DNA of 64,000 bases from Lederbergia wuyishanensis (GTDB lineage: Bacteria; Bacillota; Bacilli; Bacillales; Bacillaceae_C). Position 1 is the stretch's first letter. Each line of letters begins with the position of its first letter. This document shows, in pieces, positions 1 through 8,289 of this stretch. Both the position numbers and the translations under genes were made by a program. Below the pieces are notes generated by a model. That model made no database searches. It saw nothing but the letters and a program-made list of their open reading frames with translations, and had not been told where the DNA came from. The stretch spans positions 124,001 through 188,000 of the forward strand of contig NZ_JALIRM010000009.1 of the NCBI RefSeq assembly GCF_022900255.1, read 5' to 3'.

Positions 1-929
1 TTTCTTCCAGAAATTTCAAATGTAGCAAACATCGAAAAGGCAGTCATTAAAGATGGAATAATAACCATGAATGTTAAAACAACTTGTAAAAACTTCCAGA
101 AACTTGAAATCCCAGGTTCTGTTAACTGGTGATGGAATCCTACTGGAATAGAGAATAGCAGGAATAAAACAAATGATAAACGAGCTAAAGAATCGCTGAA
201 TACTTTTACCCCAAGTAGTTTTGGAACCACTGTATACCATGCTATATAAGCAGGCAATAACCAGAAATAAACGAGCGGGTGTCCGAAATACCAGAATAAG
301 GACCGGCTTAATTCCACATTAATCGTATCCACCCAACCAAATGCCCAAGGAATGTATTGGAACACTACCGTTGCGACGACTCCTAGACAAGCAATAAGCC
401 ATAAGATTAGAGTAGCGACAGTCATGTACGCAAACAATGGACTTAACTGACCTTTATTTCGTTTTTTCCATGCAACATAATGACCTAATAGTGCAAAGCT
501 GCTTAACCAAGTACCGATAATAACGAGTGCTAGTGCGACATAATACCATCCACTTGCTTTTAGTGGGGCGTAAAACGTATAGAGAACGGATGCTTTACCT
601 GAGATAATCATAACGGTTGCAAGTGCTGTTCCGATTGTTGTTACAATAAATCCTAGCCAAGCGAATAAATTAACTTTCGGTCCAAAACCGCCTAAAGATT
701 TACTCATTCCGGCGATTAAAAAGGCGAAAATAAAGAATGTTGTAAAGATAAGTGCAAGTAATACGCCATGTGCTGTTAAAATTTGATAATAATTCAGCCA
801 TGTAGGAAGATCGAGTGAATTGTTTCGCACAAATACTTGAAGCAATCCACAAAAGGTTCCAATAATAAAGGCAATGTATGCAACTCCGATATTCCATAAA
901 GCGAGCTTACGATCCTGAATTCCTATCAT
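1..929 (-). CDS. cbaA: ba3-type cytochrome c oxidase subunit I (partial, runs off left edge)
   Basis: Haem-copper oxidase catalytic subunit, which reduces O2 at the haem/CuB centre and pumps protons across the cytoplasmic membrane. About 309 codons are visible; the C-terminus lies beyond base 1. Many membrane helices are present. The helix-II haem ligand sits in LTAHGVLLAL. The CuB helix reads FGHPLVYFWLLPAY, with the His and Tyr that cross-link in this family, and the CuB His pair follows in GFHHQLTEPG. The spacing and HPLVYFWLLPAY form fit the ba3 (type B) class rather than aa3. The start ATG overlaps the stop of the subunit II gene by 4 bases (ATGA), so translation is probably coupled. Last gene visible of a minus-strand operon preceded by Fnr-type boxes. 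Confidence 0.93.
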   Translation of the reverse strand, partial: MIGIQDRKLALWNIGVAYIAFIIGTFCGLLQVFVRNNSLDLPTWLNYYQILTAHGVLLALIFTTFFIFAFLIAGMSKSLGGFGPKVNLFAWLGFIVTTIGTALATVMIISGKASVLYTFYAPLKASGWYYVALALVIIGTWLSSFALLGHYVAWKKRNKGQLSPLFAYMTVATLILWLIACLGVVATVVFQYIPWAFGWVDTINVELSRSLFWYFGHPLVYFWLLPAYIAWYTVVPKLLGVKVFSDSLARLSFVLFLLFSIPVGFHHQLTEPGISSFWKFLQVVLTFMVIIPSLMTAFSMFATFEISGR

Positions 930-1399
930 GGTTCATACACCTCAATCTCTGTTGACATAAAATGGTGACCTGTACCGCAGTATTCATTACATAGAACTAA
1001 ATATTTTCCCGGTTTATCGAATGTGTAGCTTTTATGAGTTATTCTTCCGGGCACAACCATCATGTTAACTTTTGTATCTTTTATGGTGAAACTGTGAACA
1101 ACATCTGTACTTGTTAATGTAAAAATAATTTCTTTTCCAACTGGAACTTTAATTTCGGAAGGTTCGTATCCGAAAGCTTTAGCTACTAATGCCACTTCAT
1201 ACGTATTTTTATCAAGTTGCTTTACACCCGGGTTGTCAAATGGGGCTATCTCACTCACTTTTTCCGGATCTATCGTATCCATTCCCCCTGCAGGTGTATG
1301 CCCTTGCCCAAATGCCGTGATCCCAACAATACTTAAAAAAATGACCAATGATAAAATTCCGAATACTAACCAAATTTTTTCATACTTATGAAAATCCAT
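926..1399 (-). CDS. cbaB: ba3-type cytochrome c oxidase subunit II (CuA protein)
   Basis: 157 aa electron-entry subunit that accepts electrons from cytochrome c through the binuclear CuA centre. One N-terminal membrane anchor spans about residues 9-30, followed by a cupredoxin domain outside the membrane. All CuA ligands are present: H102 (VHSF), C137 and C141 (CNEYC), E139, H145 and M148 (GTGHHFM). The short length and single anchor are typical of ba3 rather than aa3 enzymes, whose subunit II usually has two helices. The stop overlaps the subunit I start, and the small subunit IIa gene lies 21 bases upstream. Confidence 0.94.
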   Translation of the reverse strand: MDFHKYEKIWLVFGILSLVIFLSIVGITAFGQGHTPAGGMDTIDPEKVSEIAPFDNPGVKQLDKNTYEVALVAKAFGYEPSEIKVPVGKEIIFTLTSTDVVHSFTIKDTKVNMMVVPGRITHKSYTFDKPGKYLVLCNEYCGTGHHFMSTEIEVYEP

Positions 1400-1420
1400 T
1401 TTCTCACCTACTTTTCGTTT

Positions 1421-1543
1421 TTATCTGGATACATAAAGACCATAAACGGCAAACCACATAACTAAAATGATAATTCCAACTGCGAAAACACTGATGAGCG
1501 TTCCTTTAAGGTTTACATCTGACCCATGCTTCTTTTTGGCCAT
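1421..1543 (-). CDS. cytochrome c oxidase subunit IIa-like small membrane protein
   Basis: 40 aa single-helix protein: a basic, polar N-terminus (MAKKKHGSDVNLKGT) followed by one membrane segment at about residues 16-37. Subunit IIa of ba3 oxidases is a single helix of this size that replaces the missing second helix of subunit II; length, topology and position first in the operon all fit. The start at 1543 is chosen because a strong GGAGG lies 8 bases upstream. A longer upstream reading frame has no ribosome-binding site. Assignment rests on context and topology, since so short a sequence carries no catalytic motif. Confidence 0.78.
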   Translation of the reverse strand: MAKKKHGSDVNLKGTLISVFAVGIIILVMWFAVYGLYVSR

Positions 1544-1590
1544 TTCGCATCCTCCTATAATTGCTGGTTTATGATTAAATCGTACTTTTT

Positions 1591-1606
1591 TGTGATTCGC
1601 ATCACA
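1591..1606. promoter_or_regulatory. Fnr/Crp-type operator, perfect palindrome (upstream of ba3 oxidase operon)
   Basis: TGTGATTCGCATCACA is an exact TGTGA-N6-TCACA dyad 48 bases upstream of the subunit IIa start. The form matches the Bacillus Fnr box (TGTGA-N6-TCACx), and an fnr gene lies at 5878-6567. Binding is inferred. Confidence 0.7.
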
Positions 1607-1621
1607 GTGATAAAAGTCACA
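1606..1621. promoter_or_regulatory. second Fnr/Crp-type operator abutting the first
   Basis: AGTGATAAAAGTCACA differs from TGTGA-N6-TCACA at one base. It shares its first base with the preceding box, so the dyad centres are 15 bases apart, roughly 1.5 helical turns, placing two dimers close together on nearly opposite faces. Directly upstream of the ba3 operon on the minus strand and also upstream of the divergent germination operon. Confidence 0.55.
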
Positions 1622-1786
1622 CCTTATGTTAAAAAATGCACAATGTTGAAATTTAGACAAAAAATAAAAATAATATGTACTTTCAGCATTATTCTTTTAC
1701 ATGTGCTCCCTTGCTTTACTTGTATTCGCCGAATAATACATCCACCAACTGGAATAATAACCAGTAACTTATAAAGGGCGAAGGAA

Positions 1787-3373
1787 ATGGTATTTTTTAT
1801 GTCAAAGTCCCCAATACGAAGACTAAAATTTAAAAAGAACAAAACGGTATCGTTACTTTCTGATATTCCAAATAAACAGTTAAGTACTGATTTATACACA
1901 AATGAGCAAATCTTGAAAGATTTTTTTAGTAATTGTTCAGATTTTGTGACTCGTCCAATTGCTATTAACAATGAAACAAAAATCATTTTGTTCTATATAG
2001 AAGGGTTAACTGATACAAAAACACTCGACATAGTATTATTAAAACCATTGATGGTAAATGGTCTTCTGAATGATTCAAGTATGGAAGGGAAGTTTAGAGA
2101 AATTGTTGAACAACAGCTTTTGCCCTCCACTCAAGTAAAAACTGCTACTGAATTCTCTAAACTGGTAGACAGTATTTTAAAAGGTGAACTAGGTATTTTG
2201 GTCGAAAATGAAGCAAAAGCATTAATTGCTGATATGAAAGGGTCGGAACAAAGGAGTGTTGAGGAACCTTCGACTGAGGTCACCATTCGTGGTCCAAAAG
2301 ATGGGTTTACCGAGACGTTAAGAGTCAATACGTCTTTATTGCGAAAAAGAATCCGTAGTACGAACCTAAAACTAGAGGCACTAACCATTGGCAAGCTTTC
2401 GCAAACGGATGTCGTCATTGCTTACATTGAAGGAATTGTTTCTGAATCACTTTTGCAAGAGGTCCGGAAAAGGCTGAAACGTATTGAAATTGATGGAATC
2501 CTTGAATCGGAGTATATTGAAGAATTTATTGAGGATGCACCATATAGTCCTTTCCCGCAGGTAGAAAATTCAGAGAGACCTGATATTGTAACGGCTAATC
2601 TCTTAGAAGGGAAAGTAGCCATTATGGTCGATAATACTCCATTTGCGCTTATCGTCCCAATGACCTTTTGGAGTGGATTGCAGGCAGTTGAAGATTATTA
2701 TGAACGATTTATCTATACTTCTTTTATTCGCCTTATTCGATATTTTATGTTCAATATTGCAATGTATTTACCATCCATTTATGTTGCGTTAACCACCTAT
2801 CATCCAAAACTAATTCCAACTACTCTTTTAATAAGTATTGCAGCCGCACGTGAAAACGTTCCGTTCCCTACTATCATTGAGGCACTGATGATGGAATTAG
2901 TTTTTGAGGGACTTAGAGAGGCGGGGATTCGCCTGCCAAAAGCAGTTGGTTCAGCTGTTAGTATCGTTGGAGCACTTGTTATTGGCCAAGCAGCAGTTCA
3001 AGCTGGGATTGTATCTGCTCCGACTGTAATAGTTGTGGCAGCAACGGGGATTGCTTCCTTTTGTATCCCAAGGTACAACTTAGGAACAGCGCTGCGGCTA
3101 ATAAGGTTTCCGATGTTGATTTTAGCGGGGATGTTTGGTTTGTACGGCATCGTAATTGGCTTTATTATCGTAAACATTCATGTTGTGAACCTGCGTTCAT
3201 TCGGAGTCCCTTACTTTACTCCTGTGGCACCGCAAATTCCAAGTGATTTAATGGATGTACTTATAAGGGGACCAAGATGGGCTAACCAGTATGGACCACG
3301 GTTTACATTTTTTCGAAAAAAACCCCGCATTCCTTCAGGGCAAAAGCCGACACCCCAAAAAAAGGAGGAGTGA
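1787..3373 (+). CDS. gerKA: GerA-family spore germination receptor subunit A
   Basis: 528 aa membrane protein of the GerA/GerK/GerB family, subunit A of a nutrient germinant receptor in the inner spore membrane. The soluble N-terminal part (residues about 30-290) contains the family signatures ILFYIEGLTDTKTLD and VVIAYIEGIVSESLLQEV. Hydrophobic segments follow from about residue 310 to 490, then a basic proline-rich tail. The A-C-B order with the next two genes is that of B. subtilis gerK, not gerA or gerB. ATG 1787 has AAGGG 8 bases upstream; ATG 1799 is an alternative. A weak sigma-G-like promoter (GAATAA near 1731, AATAATA near 1753) lies just upstream. Confidence 0.9.
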   Translation: MVFFMSKSPIRRLKFKKNKTVSLLSDIPNKQLSTDLYTNEQILKDFFSNCSDFVTRPIAINNETKIILFYIEGLTDTKTLDIVLLKPLMVNGLLNDSSMEGKFREIVEQQLLPSTQVKTATEFSKLVDSILKGELGILVENEAKALIADMKGSEQRSVEEPSTEVTIRGPKDGFTETLRVNTSLLRKRIRSTNLKLEALTIGKLSQTDVVIAYIEGIVSESLLQEVRKRLKRIEIDGILESEYIEEFIEDAPYSPFPQVENSERPDIVTANLLEGKVAIMVDNTPFALIVPMTFWSGLQAVEDYYERFIYTSFIRLIRYFMFNIAMYLPSIYVALTTYHPKLIPTTLLISIAAARENVPFPTIIEALMMELVFEGLREAGIRLPKAVGSAVSIVGALVIGQAAVQAGIVSAPTVIVVAATGIASFCIPRYNLGTALRLIRFPMLILAGMFGLYGIVIGFIIVNIHVVNLRSFGVPYFTPVAPQIPSDLMDVLIRGPRWANQYGPRFTFFRKKPRIPSGQKPTPQKKEE

Positions 3374-3376
3374 GCC

Positions 3377-4576
3377 ATGAAAAAAATGTCCGCAATCTGT
3401 ATGGTTTTACTTATTAGCTTCCTTTTTTTATCCGGCTGTTGGGATCGCAAAGAATTGAATGACAGGGCAATTTGGCTTTCGACAGGATGGGACCTTGCTG
3501 AAGATGGAGAAGTTGAAATCAGCGGTCAAATTATCATTCCTGGGAACTTACAAATGCAACAAGGTGGTGGTGGAACGACACCAAGTTTCTTTACAATCTC
3601 TGCCAAAGGTAAAAATGTGCTGGATGCTCAGCAAAACTTACAAACAAAACTTCCGAGGGAGGCATTTTTAGGACAACGGCGTGTCATCTTCTTTGGGGAA
3701 AAATTTGCTAAGCATGGAGTAAGGAAAAAAATGGATGTAAATCAGAGAACCCCAGAAGTTAGCCTTAGGGCCGATCTTTTTGTTGTAAAAGGGGGGACGG
3801 CAAAAGAAATACTCACTCTATCGAATCCGCTAGAAAGAATCCCTGCATCAGCTGCGTTAAAAGAACATAGGGAAAATGGCGGAAGAGGTGATACCGCTTA
3901 CTTAAATTTTCTTATTGCTGCAAATAAAAAGGGATTTCGTCCATCTATTCCCACAATTGAAATGAGCGATTCGATAGAAGGAAAATCCGGCGGCCAAAAG
4001 GATTCACCTAACCAAAAGTTGGTACGTTTAGCAGGTGTAAGTGTATTTGATCGAAACTTAAAAATGTTAGGCTATCTAAATAACGAAGAGAATAGAGATT
4101 TACTTTGGATTATGGGGATTCTAAAAAAAAGGACAATCACCATATCCGAAAAGAAGGGGAATGCCAGTATTAATTTGACTAAGATCAAGTGCAATATTAA
4201 GCCCAATTATAGCAAAGTTAATCAAATTCGTTTTATTGTCAATTTGGAAGGGGAAGGGCAAGTCCTGGAAAGTAATTACGCTTACAATTTGAAAGAAAAA
4301 AAGTACAATCGTTTACTAGAAAAGAAATTTGAAAAAGAGATACAAGATCAAGTTGAACAGACAATAAAAAAAGTTCAAAGAGAATATGGTATGGATATTT
4401 TTGGTTTTGGAGAAGTCATTCATAGAAAGGATCCAATTAAATGGAAATCATTAAAAAATAAATGGGATCAAATATTTCCGACCACGAATATTTCAGTAGA
4501 AGCAAACATTAAAATTAAGCGTATCGGTAGTGAAGGACCATCTGTTATAAATAAGGAAAGTGAGAGTAAACGATGA
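3377..4576 (+). CDS. gerKC: Ger(x)C family germination lipoprotein
   Basis: 399 aa C subunit of the germinant receptor, a lipoprotein facing the outside of the inner spore membrane. The signal peptide ends in a clear lipobox, FLSGC, with acceptor C21, followed by the family-typical WDRKELND. Internal family features include VSLRADLFVVKGGTAKEIL. The gene starts 3 bases after the A subunit stop with AAAGGAGG before the ATG, and overlaps the B subunit start by 4 bases, so all three subunits should be co-translated. Confidence 0.9.
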   Translation: MKKMSAICMVLLISFLFLSGCWDRKELNDRAIWLSTGWDLAEDGEVEISGQIIIPGNLQMQQGGGGTTPSFFTISAKGKNVLDAQQNLQTKLPREAFLGQRRVIFFGEKFAKHGVRKKMDVNQRTPEVSLRADLFVVKGGTAKEILTLSNPLERIPASAALKEHRENGGRGDTAYLNFLIAANKKGFRPSIPTIEMSDSIEGKSGGQKDSPNQKLVRLAGVSVFDRNLKMLGYLNNEENRDLLWIMGILKKRTITISEKKGNASINLTKIKCNIKPNYSKVNQIRFIVNLEGEGQVLESNYAYNLKEKKYNRLLEKKFEKEIQDQVEQTIKKVQREYGMDIFGFGEVIHRKDPIKWKSLKNKWDQIFPTTNISVEANIKIKRIGSEGPSVINKESESKR

Positions 4577-5667
4577 AACTTTCTGGTTTGCAAATATTCT
4601 GGCTAATATTTACGTTTGAAACAGGAAATATCATTTTGCTAACGGTTGGTCCTGTCATGAAAGAAGCAAATCAAGATATATGGATTTCTTATCTAATTGC
4701 TAGTGTATTGGGTGTCCTGATTATGTATATTGCCGTAAAAACTGCTTTGCTTTATCAAAAGCATACATTAATACAGTATAGTAAACTTATTTTAGGCAAG
4801 TGGCTAGGAACAGTTATGACACTTTTTTATTTTGTCCAATGGTATGCGGTGGCGGGAAACATATTAAGGGAATTCACCGATTTTACGATTTCAATGCTAC
4901 TTCCTAAAACGCCATCTTGGGTCTTTTTTATTACGATGCTTTTTTTGCTGGTATATGTAACTTTTATCGGTGGAATTGAAGGAATTGGACGGTGCGCCGA
5001 GGTTTTTGGTCCCATTATCATATTTTCAGTAGTCATATTGACTTCTTTTACAATTAAAGAATTTGATATAACAAATCTACTTCCAATTTTTGTTGACACT
5101 GGGCTAATCTCCATTTGGAAAGGGGCATTAACGCCACTCTCTTTTCTTGGTGAATCTGCTGTGATGATGTTAATGCTTGTCTCTTTTATGGATAAGCCAG
5201 AAAATGCAATGAAAAGTGCCATTTCGGGGCTTGTATGTGCAGCCATTATTGTAAGCATAGTTGCAGTATGTGTACTCCTCGTTTTTGGACCGGAAATATC
5301 TGGTGATTTACGTCATCCTGCCTTTGATCTAGTCAGTTATCTCTCGGTCATGGATTTCATACAAAATCTTGATATTATTGGAATGTTGGTTTGGATTCTA
5401 AGTGTATTTATTAAGTTGTCGGTATATTTCTTTTTATCTTGCTATGGTACTGCTCAATTATTAAAAATAAAAGATTGGAAAAAAGTGATTTGGATTGTTG
5501 TCATCTTTTATTTTATGTTAGCCCAGTTTGTCCCATCTATCTCATATACCTTTGGATACATGAAAACGTACTTAGTTTACTTCGTACTTCCTATCAATAT
5601 GGTAGGAATACCACTATTACTCTGGATTGTCGGAATGATACGAAATAGAAAAAAGTCTCCTGCTTGA
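4573..5667 (+). CDS. gerKB: GerAB/ArcD/ProY-family germination permease
   Basis: 364 aa integral membrane protein, B subunit of the germinant receptor and likely the germinant-binding component (APC superfamily fold). About ten hydrophobic helices run the whole length; the start ISGLQIFWLIF-like helix and the TFIGGIEGIGRCAEVFGPI segment are typical of GerAB proteins. Its ATG overlaps the lipoprotein gene stop (ATGA). Last gene of the operon. Which nutrient is sensed cannot be told from sequence. Confidence 0.9.
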   Translation: MKLSGLQIFWLIFTFETGNIILLTVGPVMKEANQDIWISYLIASVLGVLIMYIAVKTALLYQKHTLIQYSKLILGKWLGTVMTLFYFVQWYAVAGNILREFTDFTISMLLPKTPSWVFFITMLFLLVYVTFIGGIEGIGRCAEVFGPIIIFSVVILTSFTIKEFDITNLLPIFVDTGLISIWKGALTPLSFLGESAVMMLMLVSFMDKPENAMKSAISGLVCAAIIVSIVAVCVLLVFGPEISGDLRHPAFDLVSYLSVMDFIQNLDIIGMLVWILSVFIKLSVYFFLSCYGTAQLLKIKDWKKVIWIVVIFYFMLAQFVPSISYTFGYMKTYLVYFVLPINMVGIPLLLWIVGMIRNRKKSPA

Positions 5668-5696
5668 CTAGATTACAGTAGATTTTACATATAAGA

Positions 5697-5819
5697 TTGG
5701 AAAATATAATAGAACACGGTATTATCTTAGTCCCGAAGCGTTCATATAAGAAGTTGCTTGCCTTTAGTCTGCTCGGAGCACTGCCTACTTTACTTGTCTA
5801 TGTTATTCAAGGGAAATAA
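5697..5819 (+). CDS. possible 40-codon ORF or remnant with one hydrophobic segment
   Basis: TTG-initiated frame of 40 codons between the germination operon and fnr. The C-terminal half is a lysine-rich stretch followed by a hydrophobic helix (LLAFSLLGALPTLLVYVI) and stop. No ribosome-binding site precedes the TTG, so this may be the tail of a decayed membrane protein gene rather than a working gene. I do not recognise it. Confidence 0.2.
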   Translation: MENIIEHGIILVPKRSYKKLLAFSLLGALPTLLVYVIQGK

Positions 5820-5850
5820 TTTTTTAGAAGCTAGGTGCGAGTATAATAAA

Positions 5851-5879
5851 AAAAGGCGACCTCCGAGGTCTGCCCTTTT
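5851..5879. terminator. bidirectional terminator
   Basis: Inverted repeat AAAAGG-C-GACCT / AGGTC-TG-CCCTTTT with A- and T-runs on the two sides. It ends the germination operon on the plus strand and abuts the stop of fnr on the minus strand. Confidence 0.75.
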
Positions 5880-6567
5880 AATCGATTTTACATATTTCAA
5901 TAGGACAAATTTCACAATGATTTTCTTCCCTTAAATAATTCAAATCATGTATGAGAATTTTTCCATCCTTCATCGAGAGCTTTCCATCTTTTTTCAAGCT
6001 GCTTAACATGCGATTGACGACCTCTCGTGTCATGCCGCAAAAGTTGGCAAGCTCTTGATTCGTAATAGATAAATCAACAAGAATTCCGTCTTCTTTTTCA
6101 ACCCCATAACTGTTCGCCAAACGAATTAATGTTGAATATAATGCGCCCTTTTTTCCGTGTAAAAGGAGGTCACGAAACTTTGACTGCATTTTTTTATGAT
6201 GAAGGCTCATCATTTTCATAAACTCCACATTTAGGTTTGGTTTAAGCAGAAGGTTTTCCTCAAGATCATCCTTTTTGATTTTTGCGCAAGTACTGTCTTC
6301 GATCGCCCGTGCATGAACGGTATAGGAGGCAGTGTCGGAGTATAAAGAGATTTCATAAATAAAATCACCTTCGCTAAAAATCTGAAACGCAATTTCACGT
6401 CCATCCGGGGTAACTTTCCCGATTCGTATCTTTCCCGAGCGGATATAATATATTCCATCAGCAAGATCGCCTTCTTGAAATAAGTAAGCATCTTTTTTCA
6501 ATTCAATCTCACTATGGACAAGTGCAAGAAGACCTTCTAGACTAGATGATTCGCTCTTTCCATTCAT
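5878..6567 (-). CDS. fnr: Fnr-type oxygen-responsive transcriptional regulator (Crp/Fnr family)
   Basis: 229 aa Crp/Fnr regulator. An N-terminal cyclic-nucleotide-binding-like beta-roll (about 10-130) leads into a dimer helix and a C-terminal winged helix with recognition sequence NQELANFCGMTREVVNR. The diagnostic feature is the C-terminal cysteine motif CEICPIEIC at residues 218-226 (C-X2-C-X4-C). This is the Bacillus Fnr arrangement, in which the 4Fe-4S cluster sits at the C-terminus rather than the N-terminus as in E. coli. Start 6567 is chosen for AGGTG about 6 bases upstream; the longer frame to 6606 would overlap the VOC gene. Probable targets in the window carry TGTGA-N6-TCACA boxes (1591, 1606, 21163). 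Confidence 0.88.
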   Translation of the reverse strand: MNGKSESSSLEGLLALVHSEIELKKDAYLFQEGDLADGIYYIRSGKIRIGKVTPDGREIAFQIFSEGDFIYEISLYSDTASYTVHARAIEDSTCAKIKKDDLEENLLLKPNLNVEFMKMMSLHHKKMQSKFRDLLLHGKKGALYSTLIRLANSYGVEKEDGILVDLSITNQELANFCGMTREVVNRMLSSLKKDGKLSMKDGKILIHDLNYLREENHCEICPIEICKID

Positions 6568-6577
6568 ATCATCACAC

Positions 6578-7237
6578 CTATTCATTAAGGATAGAGATTT
6601 CTCCATCTAAATTAATATTTATTTTACGACCATCATTAAAAGTAATCTCTAGTGGATGTGTTTCACTAATTTTTTTGGAAAAGTACCATCTTCTACCTGG
6701 TGGGACAAGAACAATAAAAGTATCTCCTTTTCCAAGAAAATTCAATTCATCGGGCACGATATTTGAGCTTCCAAACAACGGAATGCCAAAATCTTGTATT
6801 TCCTCTCCTACAATTGCAACATGGGAAGTCGTAATGCTGACTTCACTTATATTTAAGAAAGAACCTACTGATAAATCCCCGAACAAGTCTCTTTTTCTAC
6901 GTCCAATCAATTCAAGCACATTTCCTGCTGGATCTTCAAAATACATTGAATCTGCATCAAAGCTTCGAAAATATACTTCGCTTCGGCCATTTTCCCTGTT
7001 CAAAGGAAGTCTGTTTTGAATCCAATCTTTCATCATAGAAAACTGGTTCCCCGGTATGTTGATGGCGAAATGATAAAATGCTTTTCGTTCTGATTGTATA
7101 AAAGTAATAGTTGATTGACCGATTTGCACAGTGAACCGATCATCAAGTGCTTCTGTTATATTTAGTTCTAAAACATTCCCATAAAAGCGCCTTAATGACT
7201 TTAATTTATCTGTATAAAACGTGACGGCTTTGAACAA
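6578..7237 (-). CDS. VOC/glyoxalase-fold family protein
   Basis: 219 aa with the vicinal-oxygen-chelate plan: FYTDKLKSLRRFYGNVLEL at the N-terminus, then a strand-rich half ending MYFEDPAGNVLELIGRR, the classic glyoxalase/bleomycin-resistance signature. A second, more diverged half follows. Members bind a metal and act on small electrophiles or sequester drugs; the substrate here is unknown. The TTG start is supported by GGGTGAT upstream. Its stop lies 10 bases before fnr, so the two are very likely co-transcribed, an unusual partnership for fnr. Confidence 0.75.
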   Translation of the reverse strand: MFKAVTFYTDKLKSLRRFYGNVLELNITEALDDRFTVQIGQSTITFIQSERKAFYHFAINIPGNQFSMMKDWIQNRLPLNRENGRSEVYFRSFDADSMYFEDPAGNVLELIGRRKRDLFGDLSVGSFLNISEVSITTSHVAIVGEEIQDFGIPLFGSSNIVPDELNFLGKGDTFIVLVPPGRRWYFSKKISETHPLEITFNDGRKININLDGEISILNE

Positions 7238-7289
7238 TTATATCACCCACGCCTTTTCTTTCATTATATCATTTTTGGACTTCAATAAT

Positions 7290-7320
7290 ATGACAAATGT
7301 CATCTTATTTTCATGACAAT
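7290..7320. promoter_or_regulatory. candidate operator with repeated ATGACAA half-sites
   Basis: ATGACAAATGTCAT (7290-7303) contains a perfect 12-base dyad, followed at 7313 by another ATGACAAT. The cluster lies between the divergent VOC-fnr and ABC/two-component operons. Dyads of this size are usual for NarL/DesR-type response regulators; the operon's own regulator (10151-10753) is the natural candidate. This is inference. Confidence 0.4.
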
Positions 7321-7386
7321 ACTTACTGATGTTCTAACTCCATCGTTTGTAAAATGATAATAAAGATTCGTGAAGGAGAGGTTAAA

Positions 7387-8289
7387 ATGGAACGAGTAAT
7401 TGACATTAAAGGATTGACGAAATCGTTTAAGGATAAGAAAGCAGTTGCTGATGTTACTTTTACAATAAATCGCGGGGAAATAGTTGCAATTCTTGGACCG
7501 AATGGAGCGGGCAAAACAACGACAATGTTGATGATGCTAGGTTTGTTGAGTCCAACGAAAGGTGATGTAAAAATATTTGGCGTTGATGCTAAATCAAAAA
7601 ATGTTCGTGAGAAAATTGGAGTCATGCTCCAGGAAGTAAGCATTATGGATGGTTTAAAAGTGAAAGAAATCATTTCTCTCATCCGAAATTATTACCCAAA
7701 CCCATATTCATTGGATTATCTCATTCAAATTACAGGATTGAATGAAGATGATTTGAAGAAGCGGACGGAGAAGCTTTCAGGAGGTCAAAAAAGAAGAGTC
7801 GGTTTTGCGCTCGCACTTGCTGGAAATCCCGATATATTATTCTTTGATGAACCGACAGTAGGAATGGATATTTCAGCACGCAAAATATTTTGGGAAACCG
7901 TAAAGGAGTTAGCCAAACAAGGGAAAACCATTATTTTCTCGACGCATTATTTGCAAGAAGCAGATGATGTAGCGAATCGAATTCTATTATTTAAAGAAGG
8001 AACAATCATTGCTGATGGAACGCCAGATGAAATTAAGAAAAAGTTATCGAAGCAATCAGTTTCTTTTATAACGAAGGGTGTAATTCCGAGAAAAATGTTC
8101 CTTGAACATCCTTTTGTAACTGATATGTACGATAAAGACGGAAGGATTTATATTATGACGGAAGATACTGATTTAGTACTGGCTAGAATTTTTGATCTGA
8201 AACTAAACGTTAAGGATATTCGCGTAGAAAAGGGTCGACTGGAAGAAGCGTTTGAACAATTGACAAGTGAACATAAGGAGGTCATATAA
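7387..8289 (+). CDS. ABC transporter ATP-binding protein (YvfR-like)
   Basis: 300 aa ATPase of an ABC-2 type exporter. Walker A GPNGAGKTT lies at 38-46, the signature SGGQKRR at 131-137, Walker B ILFFDEP at 150-156, and the H-loop is in IIFSTHYLQEADD. A C-terminal extension of about 90 residues is typical of drug/lipid ABC-2 ATPases. ATG 7387 has GGAGAGG upstream. The stop abuts the permease start (ATAAATG region). The four-gene order ATPase-permease-kinase-regulator matches B. subtilis yvfRSTU. Confidence 0.88.
   Translation: MERVIDIKGLTKSFKDKKAVADVTFTINRGEIVAILGPNGAGKTTTMLMMLGLLSPTKGDVKIFGVDAKSKNVREKIGVMLQEVSIMDGLKVKEIISLIRNYYPNPYSLDYLIQITGLNEDDLKKRTEKLSGGQKRRVGFALALAGNPDILFFDEPTVGMDISARKIFWETVKELAKQGKTIIFSTHYLQEADDVANRILLFKEGTIIADGTPDEIKKKLSKQSVSFITKGVIPRKMFLEHPFVTDMYDKDGRIYIMTEDTDLVLARIFDLKLNVKDIRVEKGRLEEAFEQLTSEHKEVI

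Noticed and set aside
1624..1986. Minus-strand frame opposite the start of the germination operon
   Set aside because: It is antisense to the well-supported gerKA gene and lacks a ribosome-binding site and any family motif.
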